A model generated the notes under the pieces. The model did not search any database. It saw nothing but the letters and a program-made list of their open reading frames with translations, and was not told the origin of the DNA. The position numbers and the translations under genes were made by a program. Positions 1 to 9,633 of a stretch of 64,000 bases of DNA are shown one piece after another. Numbering within the stretch: position 1 is the first letter of the stretch; each line of letters starts with the position of its first letter. The stretch is from NCBI RefSeq assembly GCF_019195395.1, contig NZ_CP078067.1, positions 1,441,783 to 1,505,782 on the forward strand. The letters are read 5' to 3'. The stretch is from Kaistella faecalis. Its GTDB lineage: Bacteria; Bacteroidota; Bacteroidia; Flavobacteriales; Weeksellaceae.

Positions 1-1481
1 CTGCTTAGGATTGGATTGATTATACCCGGTTTTAGTGAAGTTGATTTTAAATATTCCTCTAATTCATTACTTGCAGTAATTTTAGTGGTTACATTTTTCA
101 TCCGTTCCTCACTGGCAAGTCCTATTTTGAAAGATCTTTCTGTTAACCTTATATCTGCATTATCCTGCCTTAACAGCAATCTGTACTCAGCTCGTGAGGT
201 GAACATACGGTAAGGTTCTTCTGTACCTTTGGTTATTAAATCATCAATTAAAACTCCAATATAGGCTTCATCACGGTTAAGAATAAACTCTCCTTTTTCG
301 TGTACTTTATTGTGAGCATTAATACCCGCCATTAGTCCTTGTCCTGCAGCTTCTTCATACCCTGTTGTACCATTGATTTGGCCTGCGAAATAGAGGTTTT
401 CAATCAATTTTGTCTCTAGGGTGTGATGTAGTTGAGTAGGAGGGAAGTAATCGTATTCGATCGCATAACCTGGTCGGAAAACTTTTACATTTCCAAACCC
501 TGGAATATGACGCATTGCCTTTATCTGAATATCTTCGGGAAGAGATGAACTGAATCCATTTACGTAGATCTCAACAGTTCTCCAACCTTCAGGTTCTACA
601 AAAAGTTGGTGTCTTTCCCTTTCTGCGAATCGGTTAATTTTATCTTCAATACTTGGACAATAACGCGGTCCAATACTTTGTATAGTACCATTAAACATTG
701 GGCTTCTGTCGAATCCTTCACGTAGAATATCATGAACAGTTTCGTTGGTATATACGATATGGCAGCTTAACTGTTTGGTAAGCTTTGGGGTATTTGAATA
801 AGAGAATTTTTGAGGTTTTTCGTCACCTTTCTGTTCTTCCATTTTAGAATAATCCAGGCTTCTACCGTCTACTCTGGGTGGTGTACCGGTCTTCATTCTA
901 CCAGCTTCGAAACCCAGTGATACCAATTGTTCGGTGATTCCGAAAGCTCTAGGTTCACCCATTCTTCCCCCGCCCAGCTGTTTATCGCCAACATGGATTA
1001 AGCCATTCAAAAAAGTTCCGTTAGTAAGTACTACTGCTCTGCCCTTAATCTGAATTCCCAATGAGGTTATTATACCTGTAACTTTATTATTTTCTACAAT
1101 TAAACTCTTCACCATATCCTGAAAGAAATCAAGATTTGGAGTGTTTTCCAGGGCAATTCTCCACTCTTCAGCGAAAAGCATTCTATCGTTTTGAGTCCGC
1201 GGAGACCACATTGCCGGACCTTTGGAAAGGTTTAGCATTTTAAACTGGATGGCAGACTTGTCTGCTATGATGCCTGAGTAACCTCCGAGTGCATCAATTT
1301 CTCGGACAATTTGCCCTTTTGCAATCCCGCCCATCGCTGGATTGCAAGACATTTGCCCGATTGTTTGCATATTCATCGTAACGAGAAGGGTTTTTGAACC
1401 CATATTTGCAGCTGCTGCAGCGGCCTCACATCCAGCATGTCCGGCGCCGACCACAATCACGTCGTATATTTCGTTTATCAT
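1..1481 (-). CDS. mnmG: tRNA uridine-5-carboxymethylaminomethyl modification enzyme MnmG (GidA), 3' end outside window
   Basis: FAD-dependent enzyme that, with MnmE, adds the carboxymethylaminomethyl group to wobble uridine 34 of certain tRNAs. Translating the minus strand from the ATG at 1481 gives an N-terminus with the FAD-binding loop GAGHAG (residues 12-17) and the family signature CNPAMGGIAKG (46-56). Further in, GTFLNGLIHVGDKQLGGGR matches the conserved MnmG core. About 493 codons are present of the usual 620 or so, so the C-terminal MnmE/tRNA-binding part lies beyond the left edge. I checked several stretches and saw no frameshift. It is the last gene of a minus-strand run tdk, murF-alr, patatin, ybeY, mnmG, and is separated from ybeY by a 92-bp gap holding a parS site. 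Confidence 0.97.
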   Translation of the reverse strand, partial: MINEIYDVIVVGAGHAGCEAAAAAANMGSKTLLVTMNMQTIGQMSCNPAMGGIAKGQIVREIDALGGYSGIIADKSAIQFKMLNLSKGPAMWSPRTQNDRMLFAEEWRIALENTPNLDFFQDMVKSLIVENNKVTGIITSLGIQIKGRAVVLTNGTFLNGLIHVGDKQLGGGRMGEPRAFGITEQLVSLGFEAGRMKTGTPPRVDGRSLDYSKMEEQKGDEKPQKFSYSNTPKLTKQLSCHIVYTNETVHDILREGFDRSPMFNGTIQSIGPRYCPSIEDKINRFAERERHQLFVEPEGWRTVEIYVNGFSSSLPEDIQIKAMRHIPGFGNVKVFRPGYAIEYDYFPPTQLHHTLETKLIENLYFAGQINGTTGYEEAAGQGLMAGINAHNKVHEKGEFILNRDEAYIGVLIDDLITKGTEEPYRMFTSRAEYRLLLRQDNADIRLTERSFKIGLASEERMKNVTTKITASNELEEYLKSTSLKPGIINPILS

Positions 1482-1505
1482 TTATTCTAGGGAAATAAGT
1501 TGAAA

Positions 1506-1521
1506 TGTTTCACGTGAAACA
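1506..1521. promoter_or_regulatory. parS centromere-like site (ParB binding)
   Basis: TGTTTCACGTGAAACA is a perfect match to the bacterial parS consensus TGTTNCACGTGAAACA. The perfect inverted repeat extends to 20 bp (1504-1523). It lies in the 92-bp gap between ybeY and mnmG, not inside a gene. ParB spreads from such sites and guides origin segregation, and in many bacteria parS lies near gidA/mnmG and oriC. No parA or parB is in the window. I noticed no second copy, but a full search was not possible by eye. Confidence 0.88.
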
Positions 1522-1573
1522 TTATTTAAAGACTATAGATTTTTAATACTGTCGTAAAGTAATTACATTTAAA

Positions 1574-1981
1574 CTACCTTTTATTCAGATAAAAATCCTC
1601 TTTTTGGCGCATTACTGCTATTTCAGTATCAAGTTTATCTTTGTAACCGCAGAGATGTAAAACACCATGTGCTAAAACTCTATGTACTTCAGAATCAAAA
1701 TCTTTAGATAAATTGGTAGCGTTTTCAGAAATGCGGGGCAAAGATACAAAAATATCGCCTGAAATGGTTTTGCCCTTTACATAGTCGAAAGTAATAACAT
1801 CAGTATAGTAATCATGCTGCAAATGTTCCCGGTTGATCTGTAGAAGATATTCATCATCACAGAAGATATAATTGATATCTCCCGGCTTTTTCTGCTCAGA
1901 AACTATAAGATCTTCCAACCATTTGGTAGTGTTACCACTGAGTTCTATTTGTTCAATATTTTCGAAAAAAAACTGTATCAT
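1574..1981 (-). CDS. ybeY: Endoribonuclease YbeY (rRNA maturation)
   Basis: Zinc-dependent endoribonuclease acting in 16S rRNA 3'-end maturation and ribosome quality control. At 135 aa it is within the family's usual length. The metal motif is at residues 105-115: HGVLHLCGYKD, giving His105 and His109, with Asp115 where many family members have a third His. From family knowledge, the Asp variant is common in Bacteroidota. The N-terminal part holds the usual YbeY strand-helix pattern, including YYTDVITFDY. The ATG at 1981 is 4 bp downstream of the stop of the preceding patatin gene, so the two are almost certainly co-transcribed. mnmG follows after the parS gap. Confidence 0.95.
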   Translation of the reverse strand: MIQFFFENIEQIELSGNTTKWLEDLIVSEQKKPGDINYIFCDDEYLLQINREHLQHDYYTDVITFDYVKGKTISGDIFVSLPRISENATNLSKDFDSEVHRVLAHGVLHLCGYKDKLDTEIAVMRQKEDFYLNKR

Positions 1982-1985
1982 ATTT

Positions 1986-4151
1986 TTAAAACCAATGTCC
2001 GAGTATTACACTCAGTATATTATTATTCCGGTTTAATGACCTGCTGTAATTGAATTTTATCTGTCCGAAAGGTGATTTGTAACCAGCGCTAACACCTGCA
2101 GAAGACTCTGATAGGTGTAGAATGTCATCAACTTTTATATCATCAAAAAGATTTGCTATGCTGAAATTGGCATCTACATAATAACTTTTTGAAAAATTAA
2201 ACTGGAATGTATTAGACGCAGTAAGCATATTTTTGGAGTTAAGCTGCCCAAATTCGTAGCCCTGAAATTTCTCGAAATTCCCAATGTTCTGTTCAAAGAT
2301 GCCGCCAATTCTGTAATTGTAGAACGGAGAAAGACTTTCACCAACGGTAATCCCGCCAAAAAGTCCTAGCCTGTAAGTAAACCACGATGTAAAAGGAAAA
2401 TTTATTTGTGAAGATATTTTTAACTGTACAGTACGCCCTTCTAATTCATCATTAAGCAGATCTAAAACTTTACCTTCTGCATATAGAAACAGTCCTTTAG
2501 TGGGGAAACTGGTATCGTCCTGCGTATCGGTTTTGATAAAGACATAAGGATTAATGTAGTTATGAGCATTTGAATAAATTGTTTCCCAGAAGACCTTAGA
2601 TTCGTAATAATCGTGGCTAATTCCGCCTCCAATAGCGTATTTATCGCGCCAAACAGACTGTATAAAGGCTTCATTTCGGAACCAGTTCCATTTTTCGGAT
2701 ACATTGGAATCGGCGTCTATTAAATCAAGGCTCATCCCCGATGCATACAGTCCGAAACCTGGTATATAACCGTTATCAATAAAATAATTCAGGTAATATC
2801 GTGGCTTGTCACCCACAACAACATCAAGTGAAATGGCAGAGTTGCGGAACAGTAATCTTTTAGCAGTAAGATTCAGTAAAAGTCCTGTTTTAAAGATCTC
2901 ATCATAATGAAGTCCGAATTTAAGGAAAAAACGTGCATCATCTTCAGTGACATTAAGTTTCAAATAATTACGATCATCCTGCTGAATTATATCGTAATTT
3001 ATTAACCGATAGTTATTTGTAGCATAAAGACGGTCTATCATTTTATTTATTCCCCCATAAGTCTGAAGTGAAGGAACTCTAAGATTCATCTTCCCTTGAA
3101 CATAATTTTTTCCGAAAATATGGTTGTTCTGAAGGATAAGACTATCTATTTTATAAACATTTGAGTAAATGGAATTGAGTGGGGCGCGCAGAAGATCTTT
3201 TTTCCGCTGCGGAAGTAAGGAAAGCGTTTCTATATATTTTTGTGCTTCTACATATCCAGAATCAAGAATTGCTGCTTTAGCGTCATAACTTGTGGCACTC
3301 ATACCTGTAAGATCAGGATGAATATTAATGTCTGTATATTGATATTGGTTCTTAGTTTCCTTCTGAATTCCAAAGTCAATAACCTGATTCAAAATATCAA
3401 TTGCACTTGAGAGTTTTTCCCGGGTGGCTAGACCCTGACTTAAATCTACACCAATCACAATATCTATTCCTTTGTCCTTCAAAGGTTTAGAAGGATAGTT
3501 GATGGTCATCGCACCATCGATATAAAGAGAATCATTAATCTTAACCGGATCCATCAGCGAGGGAAATGCTGAACTTGCCATAATGGAACTCACCAAATCA
3601 CCCTTCTCGAATATTTCGATTTTTCCACTCTCAAGATTGGTCGCAATGCACATAAATGGAATTGGAAGCTTAGAAAAATCATCGATTGTTGAAACGTTTT
3701 TAAACAGTTCCTTCAGGAGATAAATATTTTTCTGTCCCGTCGAAATCGCTTTAGGTAAAACATTTATTTTACCGTCTTTTACCGGGATGCTTAAGATATA
3801 TTTATCAACTGCTTTATCGAAAAAAGTAGTCTCTTTTCGGGTCTTTTCATTGGCAATAATGGTGTAGAAATCCGTTTCCAGAACTATTTTTTCAATTTCT
3901 TTGCCCGTGTATCCGGATGCATATAGTCCGCCAACAATGGCGCCCATACTGGTTCCGGAGACATGATCGATCTTCACTCCGAGGGAATCTAAAACTTTTA
4001 AAACACCGATATGGGCAAATCCTTTGGCACCGCCGCCAGATAGTGATAATCCGATTTTTGGATTTTTAGGTATGGTAAATCCTTCTTTTACCTGAGCGCT
4101 CAGGCAGAAATTCAGTACTACTGTAAGAAGGAAGACCAGTGTTTTTTTCAT
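1986..4151 (-). CDS. Patatin-like phospholipase with POTRA-like region and C-terminal outer-membrane barrel
   Basis: 721 aa with a signal peptide (MKKTLVFLLTVVLNFCLSAQ). The patatin domain (about 33-310) has the oxyanion loop GGGAKG at 39-44, nucleophile elbow GTSMG (Ser68) and the dyad Asp in DGA at 212-214, so the Ser-Asp lipase dyad is intact. A POTRA-like segment (about 330-410) follows. The last 300 residues are rich in alternating aromatic/hydrophobic strands and end in a terminal Phe, typical of an Omp85/BamA-type barrel. This order matches the type Vd proteins PlpD and FplA. The start codon directly abuts the stop of murF-alr and ybeY follows after 4 bp. Lipase activity and surface exposure are inferred from family resemblance. 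Confidence 0.9.
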   Translation of the reverse strand: MKKTLVFLLTVVLNFCLSAQVKEGFTIPKNPKIGLSLSGGGAKGFAHIGVLKVLDSLGVKIDHVSGTSMGAIVGGLYASGYTGKEIEKIVLETDFYTIIANEKTRKETTFFDKAVDKYILSIPVKDGKINVLPKAISTGQKNIYLLKELFKNVSTIDDFSKLPIPFMCIATNLESGKIEIFEKGDLVSSIMASSAFPSLMDPVKINDSLYIDGAMTINYPSKPLKDKGIDIVIGVDLSQGLATREKLSSAIDILNQVIDFGIQKETKNQYQYTDINIHPDLTGMSATSYDAKAAILDSGYVEAQKYIETLSLLPQRKKDLLRAPLNSIYSNVYKIDSLILQNNHIFGKNYVQGKMNLRVPSLQTYGGINKMIDRLYATNNYRLINYDIIQQDDRNYLKLNVTEDDARFFLKFGLHYDEIFKTGLLLNLTAKRLLFRNSAISLDVVVGDKPRYYLNYFIDNGYIPGFGLYASGMSLDLIDADSNVSEKWNWFRNEAFIQSVWRDKYAIGGGISHDYYESKVFWETIYSNAHNYINPYVFIKTDTQDDTSFPTKGLFLYAEGKVLDLLNDELEGRTVQLKISSQINFPFTSWFTYRLGLFGGITVGESLSPFYNYRIGGIFEQNIGNFEKFQGYEFGQLNSKNMLTASNTFQFNFSKSYYVDANFSIANLFDDIKVDDILHLSESSAGVSAGYKSPFGQIKFNYSRSLNRNNNILSVILGHWF

Positions 4152-6596
4152 TTAGTTTTTGATGTAAATTCTTTTAACGCGCCTGGAAATTGATGTTAAA
4201 ACCTCGTAAGGTATTGTTTTACAGTAAGCTGAGAAATCCTCAAGAGTTGGATTGGAGTTAAAAATAATCACCTCGTCACCTTCTTTAGCCGTGGAATTTC
4301 CGATATCAATCATCATCATATCCATACAGACATTCCCTACAATCGGGTAAAGCTTTTTGCCTATGCCTACTTTGCCAACTTTGTTGCCTATCAGCCGTGG
4401 AATTCCGTCAGCATATCCAACAGGAATGGTTGCGACCTGCGTGGAGTGGTCGGGTTGAAAATTCCGGTTATAACCGACCGATTCTCCCTCGTTGACCGTA
4501 GAGATCTGTGAAATTACGGTTTTAAAACTAACTGCATTCTGTAGTTGCTTGCTGATTTGGGCATTTGAAGAAATACCCACCATTCCAATTCCGATTCTTA
4601 CCATATCAAATTGATTTTCAGAATAATGCACAATTCCAGAAGTGTTAAGAATATGCCTGATTGGTTGATATTCCAGTCCAGAAATAAGTTGTTCTGAATT
4701 TTTTCTGAAAATTTCAATCTGACTCAAAGTATAATCCTTTCCTTCCGGAACGTCTGCAACCGACAAATGACTGAAAATAGAAGCCACTTTTACGTTCAGC
4801 TCCTTCAACTTCATAATGAGGTCATCAATCTCATTGTTCTTAAAACCAAGTCTGTGCATTCCAGTTTCCAGCTTGATATGAATAGGATATTTCTCCTGAA
4901 TTCCTTTTTCAATAAGCTGCTGATTAAATAATTCCAATACACGGAAACTGTAAATTTCAGGTTCCAAATTATAATCAATAATAATATTGTAACTGTGCTG
5001 TTCGGGATTCATCACCATAATCGGTGTAGTAATTCCGTTTTTTCTTAAATCTACACCTTCGTCAGCATACGCAACACCCAGATAATCAATGTGATGATGC
5101 TGCAAAAATTCTGCAATTTCATAACCGCCAAGACCATATGAATAGGCTTTAACCATAGCCATCATTTTGGTTGAGGGCTTCAGCAAAGCTTTATGGACAT
5201 TTATATTGTGAAGTATTGCATTAAGATTAACTTCGAGTAATGTATCGTGTTTCTGAAGTTCCAGGTGATTTTTAACTTTTTCGATTTCGAATTTTCTTGC
5301 CCCTTTTAAGAGAATCAGTTCGTTCTCTATCTGATTAAGTAAATGACTTCCAATAAGTTCAGCCACGTTATTAAAAGTATAAGATTCGCCTTTAAAATCA
5401 TTTTGGTAATTAATTATTTCATCACCGATCAGAATAATCTTACTGAAATGCTGCTGGTTTGTAATATCACTGACTTCACGATAAAGCTCATCAGAATTTT
5501 TACCCTCAATGAAATCGGTCAATATAAGCGTATTCTTAGGTTTGTTGTATTCTTTTATGAACTGGTAAGCAATTTTTAAAGAATCTAGGTCCAGATTAAA
5601 CGAATCGTTGATGATAAGATTATTACGGAGTCCGTTTACACTTTCCAGACGCATTTCTACGGATTTCAGGGCGTTAATCTTTTCGGTAATTTGCTTAAAG
5701 TTGAATCCAAACTCTTTCAGAACCGCCACAATACATAAAGCATTGCTCAGTGTTGCCTCATCCCTTTGCTGAGCCGGAAGTTGAAATATCTCGTCAAAAT
5801 TACGGATCTGTAAAGATTCAGATTTGTTGCTGAGATCGTTTGTTACGGTAATATCGTTATGGTTTTTTAATCCATAGGATATTAAATTTTTACTGGAATA
5901 AAGGTTATTTATTTTATTATAAACCAACTCATTGTCTCCATTAAAAATAATAGTTTCCGAATGCTTGAAAAGTTTAATTTTTTCATTGATCAGTTCTTCT
6001 TCATCAACGAAATTCGAGGAGTGCGCCGAGCCGATGTGCGTAAGAACACCAATTTTGGGAGAAAAAATATTTTCCTGAATTTCCATCTCGCCAGGTTTGG
6101 AAACACCCACTTCAAAGATTCCCACTTGGTGAATATTCTCAATTTTAAGGAGTGAAAGCGGAAGACCCAGTTGAGAATTAAAACTCTTAGGGCTTTTAAC
6201 AGTATTAAAATCAGTAAAAAGGCTTTGGTAAAGCCATTCCTTCACGATCGTCTTTCCGTTACTTCCCGTAATTCCAACTGTCTTGAGATTAAAAAGTGAG
6301 AGATGGTGCTTTGCCAGTGCCTGAATAAATCTTAATGAATTTTCTACAATAATCCAGGTGATGTCCTCCAAATCATGAGCTTCATGCTCAGAAATTATAA
6401 TTTTGATTCCTTTCTCAGCTGCGGACTGAATATATTTTTCGCCGGAATTTTTTTTAGTATTGATGGCGATGAAAGCGGTGTTCGCCGAAGAGTAAATATT
6501 TCGGCTGTCAAAGGAAATACTTGTTACCTGCAGGTCTCCGTTCCCAATGAGTTGTGAATTGGTAAGGTCTGCAAGTTGTTTGGTAGTGTAGTTCAT
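4152..6596 (-). CDS. Bifunctional MurF ligase / alanine racemase
   Basis: 814-aa fusion of UDP-MurNAc-tripeptide:D-Ala-D-Ala ligase (about 1-445) and PLP-dependent alanine racemase (about 450-814). In the MurF half the ATP loop GITGSNGKT lies at 108-116 with Lys115. In the racemase half the PLP lysine is Lys483 ([12 protein letters not shown]), and the second catalytic residue is probably Tyr709 in ESVGYNRNF. The fusion is a known Bacteroidota arrangement that couples D-Ala production to its use in cell-wall precursor synthesis. Its ATG overlaps the tdk stop codon as ATGA, and the patatin gene follows immediately. No truncation is visible. Confidence 0.95.
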   Translation of the reverse strand: MNYTTKQLADLTNSQLIGNGDLQVTSISFDSRNIYSSANTAFIAINTKKNSGEKYIQSAAEKGIKIIISEHEAHDLEDITWIIVENSLRFIQALAKHHLSLFNLKTVGITGSNGKTIVKEWLYQSLFTDFNTVKSPKSFNSQLGLPLSLLKIENIHQVGIFEVGVSKPGEMEIQENIFSPKIGVLTHIGSAHSSNFVDEEELINEKIKLFKHSETIIFNGDNELVYNKINNLYSSKNLISYGLKNHNDITVTNDLSNKSESLQIRNFDEIFQLPAQQRDEATLSNALCIVAVLKEFGFNFKQITEKINALKSVEMRLESVNGLRNNLIINDSFNLDLDSLKIAYQFIKEYNKPKNTLILTDFIEGKNSDELYREVSDITNQQHFSKIILIGDEIINYQNDFKGESYTFNNVAELIGSHLLNQIENELILLKGARKFEIEKVKNHLELQKHDTLLEVNLNAILHNINVHKALLKPSTKMMAMVKAYSYGLGGYEIAEFLQHHHIDYLGVAYADEGVDLRKNGITTPIMVMNPEQHSYNIIIDYNLEPEIYSFRVLELFNQQLIEKGIQEKYPIHIKLETGMHRLGFKNNEIDDLIMKLKELNVKVASIFSHLSVADVPEGKDYTLSQIEIFRKNSEQLISGLEYQPIRHILNTSGIVHYSENQFDMVRIGIGMVGISSNAQISKQLQNAVSFKTVISQISTVNEGESVGYNRNFQPDHSTQVATIPVGYADGIPRLIGNKVGKVGIGKKLYPIVGNVCMDMMMIDIGNSTAKEGDEVIIFNSNPTLEDFSAYCKTIPYEVLTSISRRVKRIYIKN

Positions 6597-7183
6597 TTAT
6601 TTTTTCTGTTCAGAAATTCTTCATTGAAAACTTTTCGGCTTACTGCTTCGTAGCTCTCGGTTTCGCCCAGTTGTACAAGATCTTTATTTGCAGTTGTTCG
6701 CATAGAATGATTTGCGAGATTTCCCGTTCTTTTGCAGATGGCGTGAACTTTTGTTACATATTCAGCTGTAGCCATTAAATTCGGAATGGGTCCGAAAGGT
6801 CTGCCCATAAAATCCATATCAAGTCCCGCAATAACAACACGTACGCCGTTATTCGCCAATGTGTTGGCAACTTCTACAATGCTTTCATCAAAAAACTGCG
6901 CTTCGTCAATTCCAACTACATCGCAGGTTGAACCCAGTAAAAGTATTTCATTAGGACTCTCTACAGGGGTGCTTCTGATTTTATTCTGATTGTGAGAAAC
7001 AACCTCTTCTTCAGCATACCGTGTATCGAGTTTTGGTTTGAAAATTTCTACATTCTGACCGGCCATTTCAGCACGCCGAAGCCTTCTGATTAATTCCTCA
7101 GTTTTGCCTGAAAACATCGACCCACAGATAACTTCCATCCAGCCGCTCTGTTTTGCGTGATTAATTGTATTTTCTAAAAACAT
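6593..7183 (-). CDS. tdk: Thymidine kinase (TK1 family)
   Basis: Salvage kinase phosphorylating thymidine to dTMP. 196 aa with the P-loop GSMFSGKT (21-28), the DEAQFF motif near 93-98 (catalytic Glu about 94) and the Gly-rich substrate-binding loop. TK1 enzymes normally carry four zinc-binding cysteines near the lasso domain. Here the only cysteines are Cys20, Cys87 and Cys150, and the expected Cys-x-x-Cys partners after Cys150 are replaced (CKRTGN), so the structural zinc is probably lost. Its stop overlaps the start of murF-alr (ATGA). A -7 box upstream makes it the probable first gene of the minus-strand operon. Confidence 0.95.
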   Translation of the reverse strand: MFLENTINHAKQSGWMEVICGSMFSGKTEELIRRLRRAEMAGQNVEIFKPKLDTRYAEEEVVSHNQNKIRSTPVESPNEILLLGSTCDVVGIDEAQFFDESIVEVANTLANNGVRVVIAGLDMDFMGRPFGPIPNLMATAEYVTKVHAICKRTGNLANHSMRTTANKDLVQLGETESYEAVSRKVFNEEFLNRKNK

Positions 7184-7212
7184 TTGTTAATTTAGCCGTA
7201 ATATTCAAAGCT

Positions 7213-7220
7213 CAAAAATA
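7213..7220 (-). promoter_or_regulatory. -7 promoter element for tdk operon
   Basis: Read on the minus strand this is TATTTTTG, a full match to the Bacteroidota -7 consensus TAnnTTTG, about 30 bp upstream of the tdk ATG. No convincing -33 TTG was assigned. Confidence 0.5.
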
Positions 7221-7242
7221 AGGAAATTTAATAGACTTTATT

Positions 7243-8238
7243 ATGCAAAACCTCCAAGATCTACAGGAAAAAATTTTTTTTGAATGCAAGACAATTCTCG
7301 AAACGCTTTCCCGGATCAGTTCAAAAGATGAGCTGCTCGGAAAACAGGATCTTTTTGCTGAAATAACCGACAGAATTGCTTTCTTGAGGATTCTGGAAAA
7401 AAATAAAGATAGTTTTATCGCTGAGGAGGTTGCGGAAAAATATGATGATGAAGACGTAAAGAATTTTTCTGCCAACGAGATTATGAGCCCTGATTTGGAC
7501 ATGCTTGATGACAATATGATATCTGAAAATACCATTGAAGAAGAGGTAATATTTACCAATGAACTTAATGAGATAGAAAATGAGGAGCCGGTAGTTGAAT
7601 CCACGGAAATGACAGGAGTAGCTGAAGGAAATGTGGAGGAAAAAATCGAAGAAGATATGATCTCCGAAATTGAAATTGAACAAAATTATGAAGAAAGGGT
7701 AGCACAGAAGGAAAGAGAATTTCTTGAACTGGAAGAACGCCGGAGAAAAATTGTAGATTTCAAGAAGGAAGATATTATACATCCGCCGAAAAACGAAACA
7801 TTACATTCGGAAACAAAGGAAGAGCAGCTTCATTCGGAGAAAAAATTCAAACTTGCCCATATAAAAGGCCTGAAAGTAGTACAGAACCTTTTCGATGAAG
7901 ATCCGCTGGAAAGACTTGAAGAACAAAAAAATCATATTGCAGAACCGAAAACTGAATCCGGAAGTATTTTGAAAACAAATATTCCTACAGATTTTATGGA
8001 GGCTGAGAAAAAGAAGAACGAATTCAAATTGGATCTGAATGATAAAGTAGCATTCACAAAACTTCTCTTTAATGGTGAAGCTGAAGAATTGAAAAATACC
8101 GTTGATAAACTCAATTCCTTTAATAATATTGAAGATGCCAAACAGTATTTAAGCGAAGTCTATTACCAAAAAGACTGGGCAAAAGTAGATGAATACGCAC
8201 AAAGACTTTGGAACTTGGTTGAAAATAAATTTTTATAA
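7243..8238 (+). CDS. Acidic, predicted coiled-coil protein of unknown function
   Basis: 331 aa with no signal peptide or membrane segment, so cytoplasmic. I cannot name a characterised family. Residues 1-70 look helical. The middle (about 75-180) is extremely Glu/Asp-rich and probably disordered or coiled-coil. The last 70 residues (from about 262, starting FKLDLNDKVAFTKLLFNG) form a compact helical module that recurs, from memory, at the C-terminus of many Bacteroidota hypothetical proteins. It diverges from tdk and lies 12 bp upstream of the MurC-like ligase, with rsmI and fabG beyond, so it probably belongs to that operon. Real coding status is supported by frame length, operon position and the conserved C-terminal module. 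Confidence 0.8.
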   Translation: MQNLQDLQEKIFFECKTILETLSRISSKDELLGKQDLFAEITDRIAFLRILEKNKDSFIAEEVAEKYDDEDVKNFSANEIMSPDLDMLDDNMISENTIEEEVIFTNELNEIENEEPVVESTEMTGVAEGNVEEKIEEDMISEIEIEQNYEERVAQKEREFLELEERRRKIVDFKKEDIIHPPKNETLHSETKEEQLHSEKKFKLAHIKGLKVVQNLFDEDPLERLEEQKNHIAEPKTESGSILKTNIPTDFMEAEKKKNEFKLDLNDKVAFTKLLFNGEAEELKNTVDKLNSFNNIEDAKQYLSEVYYQKDWAKVDEYAQRLWNLVENKFL

Positions 8239-8250
8239 CGTTTTGATTGA

Positions 8251-9633
8251 ATGAGTAAGATTATTAATATTGGAGATTTTCAAAACGTTTTTTTCATCGG
8301 CGTTGCCGGTGTCGGCATGAGCGCCATTGCGCAATATCTGAAAGGAATCGGCAAAGAAGTTTCCGGAAGCGACCGTTATTTTCATCCTAACGAATACAAC
8401 AAAACAAAAGAACAGCTGGAAACTGAAGGCATACAATGTTTTCTTCAGGACGGAAGTGGGATTTCTGAAAAAACTGATCTCATCGTTGTATCAACGGCCA
8501 TCGAAGACACAGTTTTTGAAGTTCAGAAAGCAAAAGAACTGGGGATTCCAATCATCAAAAGAAGCGAGCTTTTATCAGTAATCGCCAAAAGCAAAAAGAC
8601 AATCGCGGTTGCCGGAACTTCCGGTAAATCAACCACATCAGCAATGTTATATCAGATTCTACTTGATGCTCATCTGGAGCCGAGTATTATTTCCGGAGCG
8701 GGTTTAACTTCCATCATTAAAGAAGGTAAAATAGGAAATGCTGCTGTGGGCAAAGGCGAGTGGCTCATCATTGAAGCTGATGAAAGCGACGGTTCAATTG
8801 TACAATATGAACCCGAAATCGGACTTCTTTTAAACATCGATAAAGACCATCAGGAAATTGATGAATTAATCGAACTGTTTACGATATTTAAGAACAATAC
8901 TAAGGGTTTATTCATTGTAAACCAGTCAAATATGCTTGCCAAAACACTTTCGGCAAATCCTCAGAACGATTTTGGTTTTGAAAACGAAGATGCGGGATAT
9001 TCGGCTCAGAATTTTGACCAGAACGGACTTTCATTAACATTTGAACTTCGCCATCAGAAATTTCAGATGACCTCACTCGGCAGACACAGTGTTGAAAACG
9101 CTGCCGCAGCAATTGCGGTTGCCCATCAAATCGGTGTTGATTTAGAAACATGCGCGGCTAGCCTGTCAAAATATGAAGGCATTTACCGCCGTCACCAGGT
9201 TCTTGGACAGAAAAACGGTGTTTGGGTTATCGATGATTACGCGCACAATCCGGCCAAATGTGCCGCGAGCATCAGGGCCTGTCAGCCTTTGGCAGAAAAA
9301 GTAATTTCCTGGTTTCAGCCTCATGGTTACGGACCTACAAGATTTTTAAAAAATGATTTCGTGGAGGAAATCGCTGATGCTTTAAGGCCTCAGGATGAAA
9401 TCTGGATGAGCGAAATCTTCTACGCAGGCGGAACCGCAGTTAAAGATATCTCCGCGAACGATTTAGTTAAAGATATTCAGGCAAAAGGCAAAAACGCCCA
9501 TTTTGTAGAAGACAGAAATAATCTGCTTGAAGCGCTGCGCCCTGAATTAAAAGAAGGAACAGTGCTGCTTTTAATGGGAGCACGGGATCCGGGTCTCGAA
9601 GATTTCTGTAAAACTTTATTCGAAAATTTATAA
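8251..9633 (+). CDS. MurC-like UDP-N-acetylmuramate ligase family protein
   Basis: 460-aa Mur ligase. The N-terminal Rossmann part (FFIGVAGVGMSAIAQYL, 14-30) and the general order resemble MurC (UDP-MurNAc:L-Ala ligase). The ATP loop at 122-128 is GTSGKST instead of the MurC/Mpl GTHGKTT, and several other usual MurC motifs are altered (DDYAHNPAK, FQPHGYG). It is therefore either a divergent MurC or a paralogue, perhaps acting in peptidoglycan recycling; it does not look like Mpl. Its stop overlaps the rsmI start as TAATG. The acidic protein lies 12 bp upstream. No dcw-cluster genes are nearby, so the principal murC may be elsewhere on the chromosome. Confidence 0.82.
   Translation: MSKIINIGDFQNVFFIGVAGVGMSAIAQYLKGIGKEVSGSDRYFHPNEYNKTKEQLETEGIQCFLQDGSGISEKTDLIVVSTAIEDTVFEVQKAKELGIPIIKRSELLSVIAKSKKTIAVAGTSGKSTTSAMLYQILLDAHLEPSIISGAGLTSIIKEGKIGNAAVGKGEWLIIEADESDGSIVQYEPEIGLLLNIDKDHQEIDELIELFTIFKNNTKGLFIVNQSNMLAKTLSANPQNDFGFENEDAGYSAQNFDQNGLSLTFELRHQKFQMTSLGRHSVENAAAAIAVAHQIGVDLETCAASLSKYEGIYRRHQVLGQKNGVWVIDDYAHNPAKCAASIRACQPLAEKVISWFQPHGYGPTRFLKNDFVEEIADALRPQDEIWMSEIFYAGGTAVKDISANDLVKDIQAKGKNAHFVEDRNNLLEALRPELKEGTVLLLMGARDPGLEDFCKTLFENL

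Noticed and set aside
7321-7782. Open frame antisense to the acidic protein
   Set aside because: Produced by GAA/GAT-rich codons read in reverse (Phe/Ile-rich, no features).
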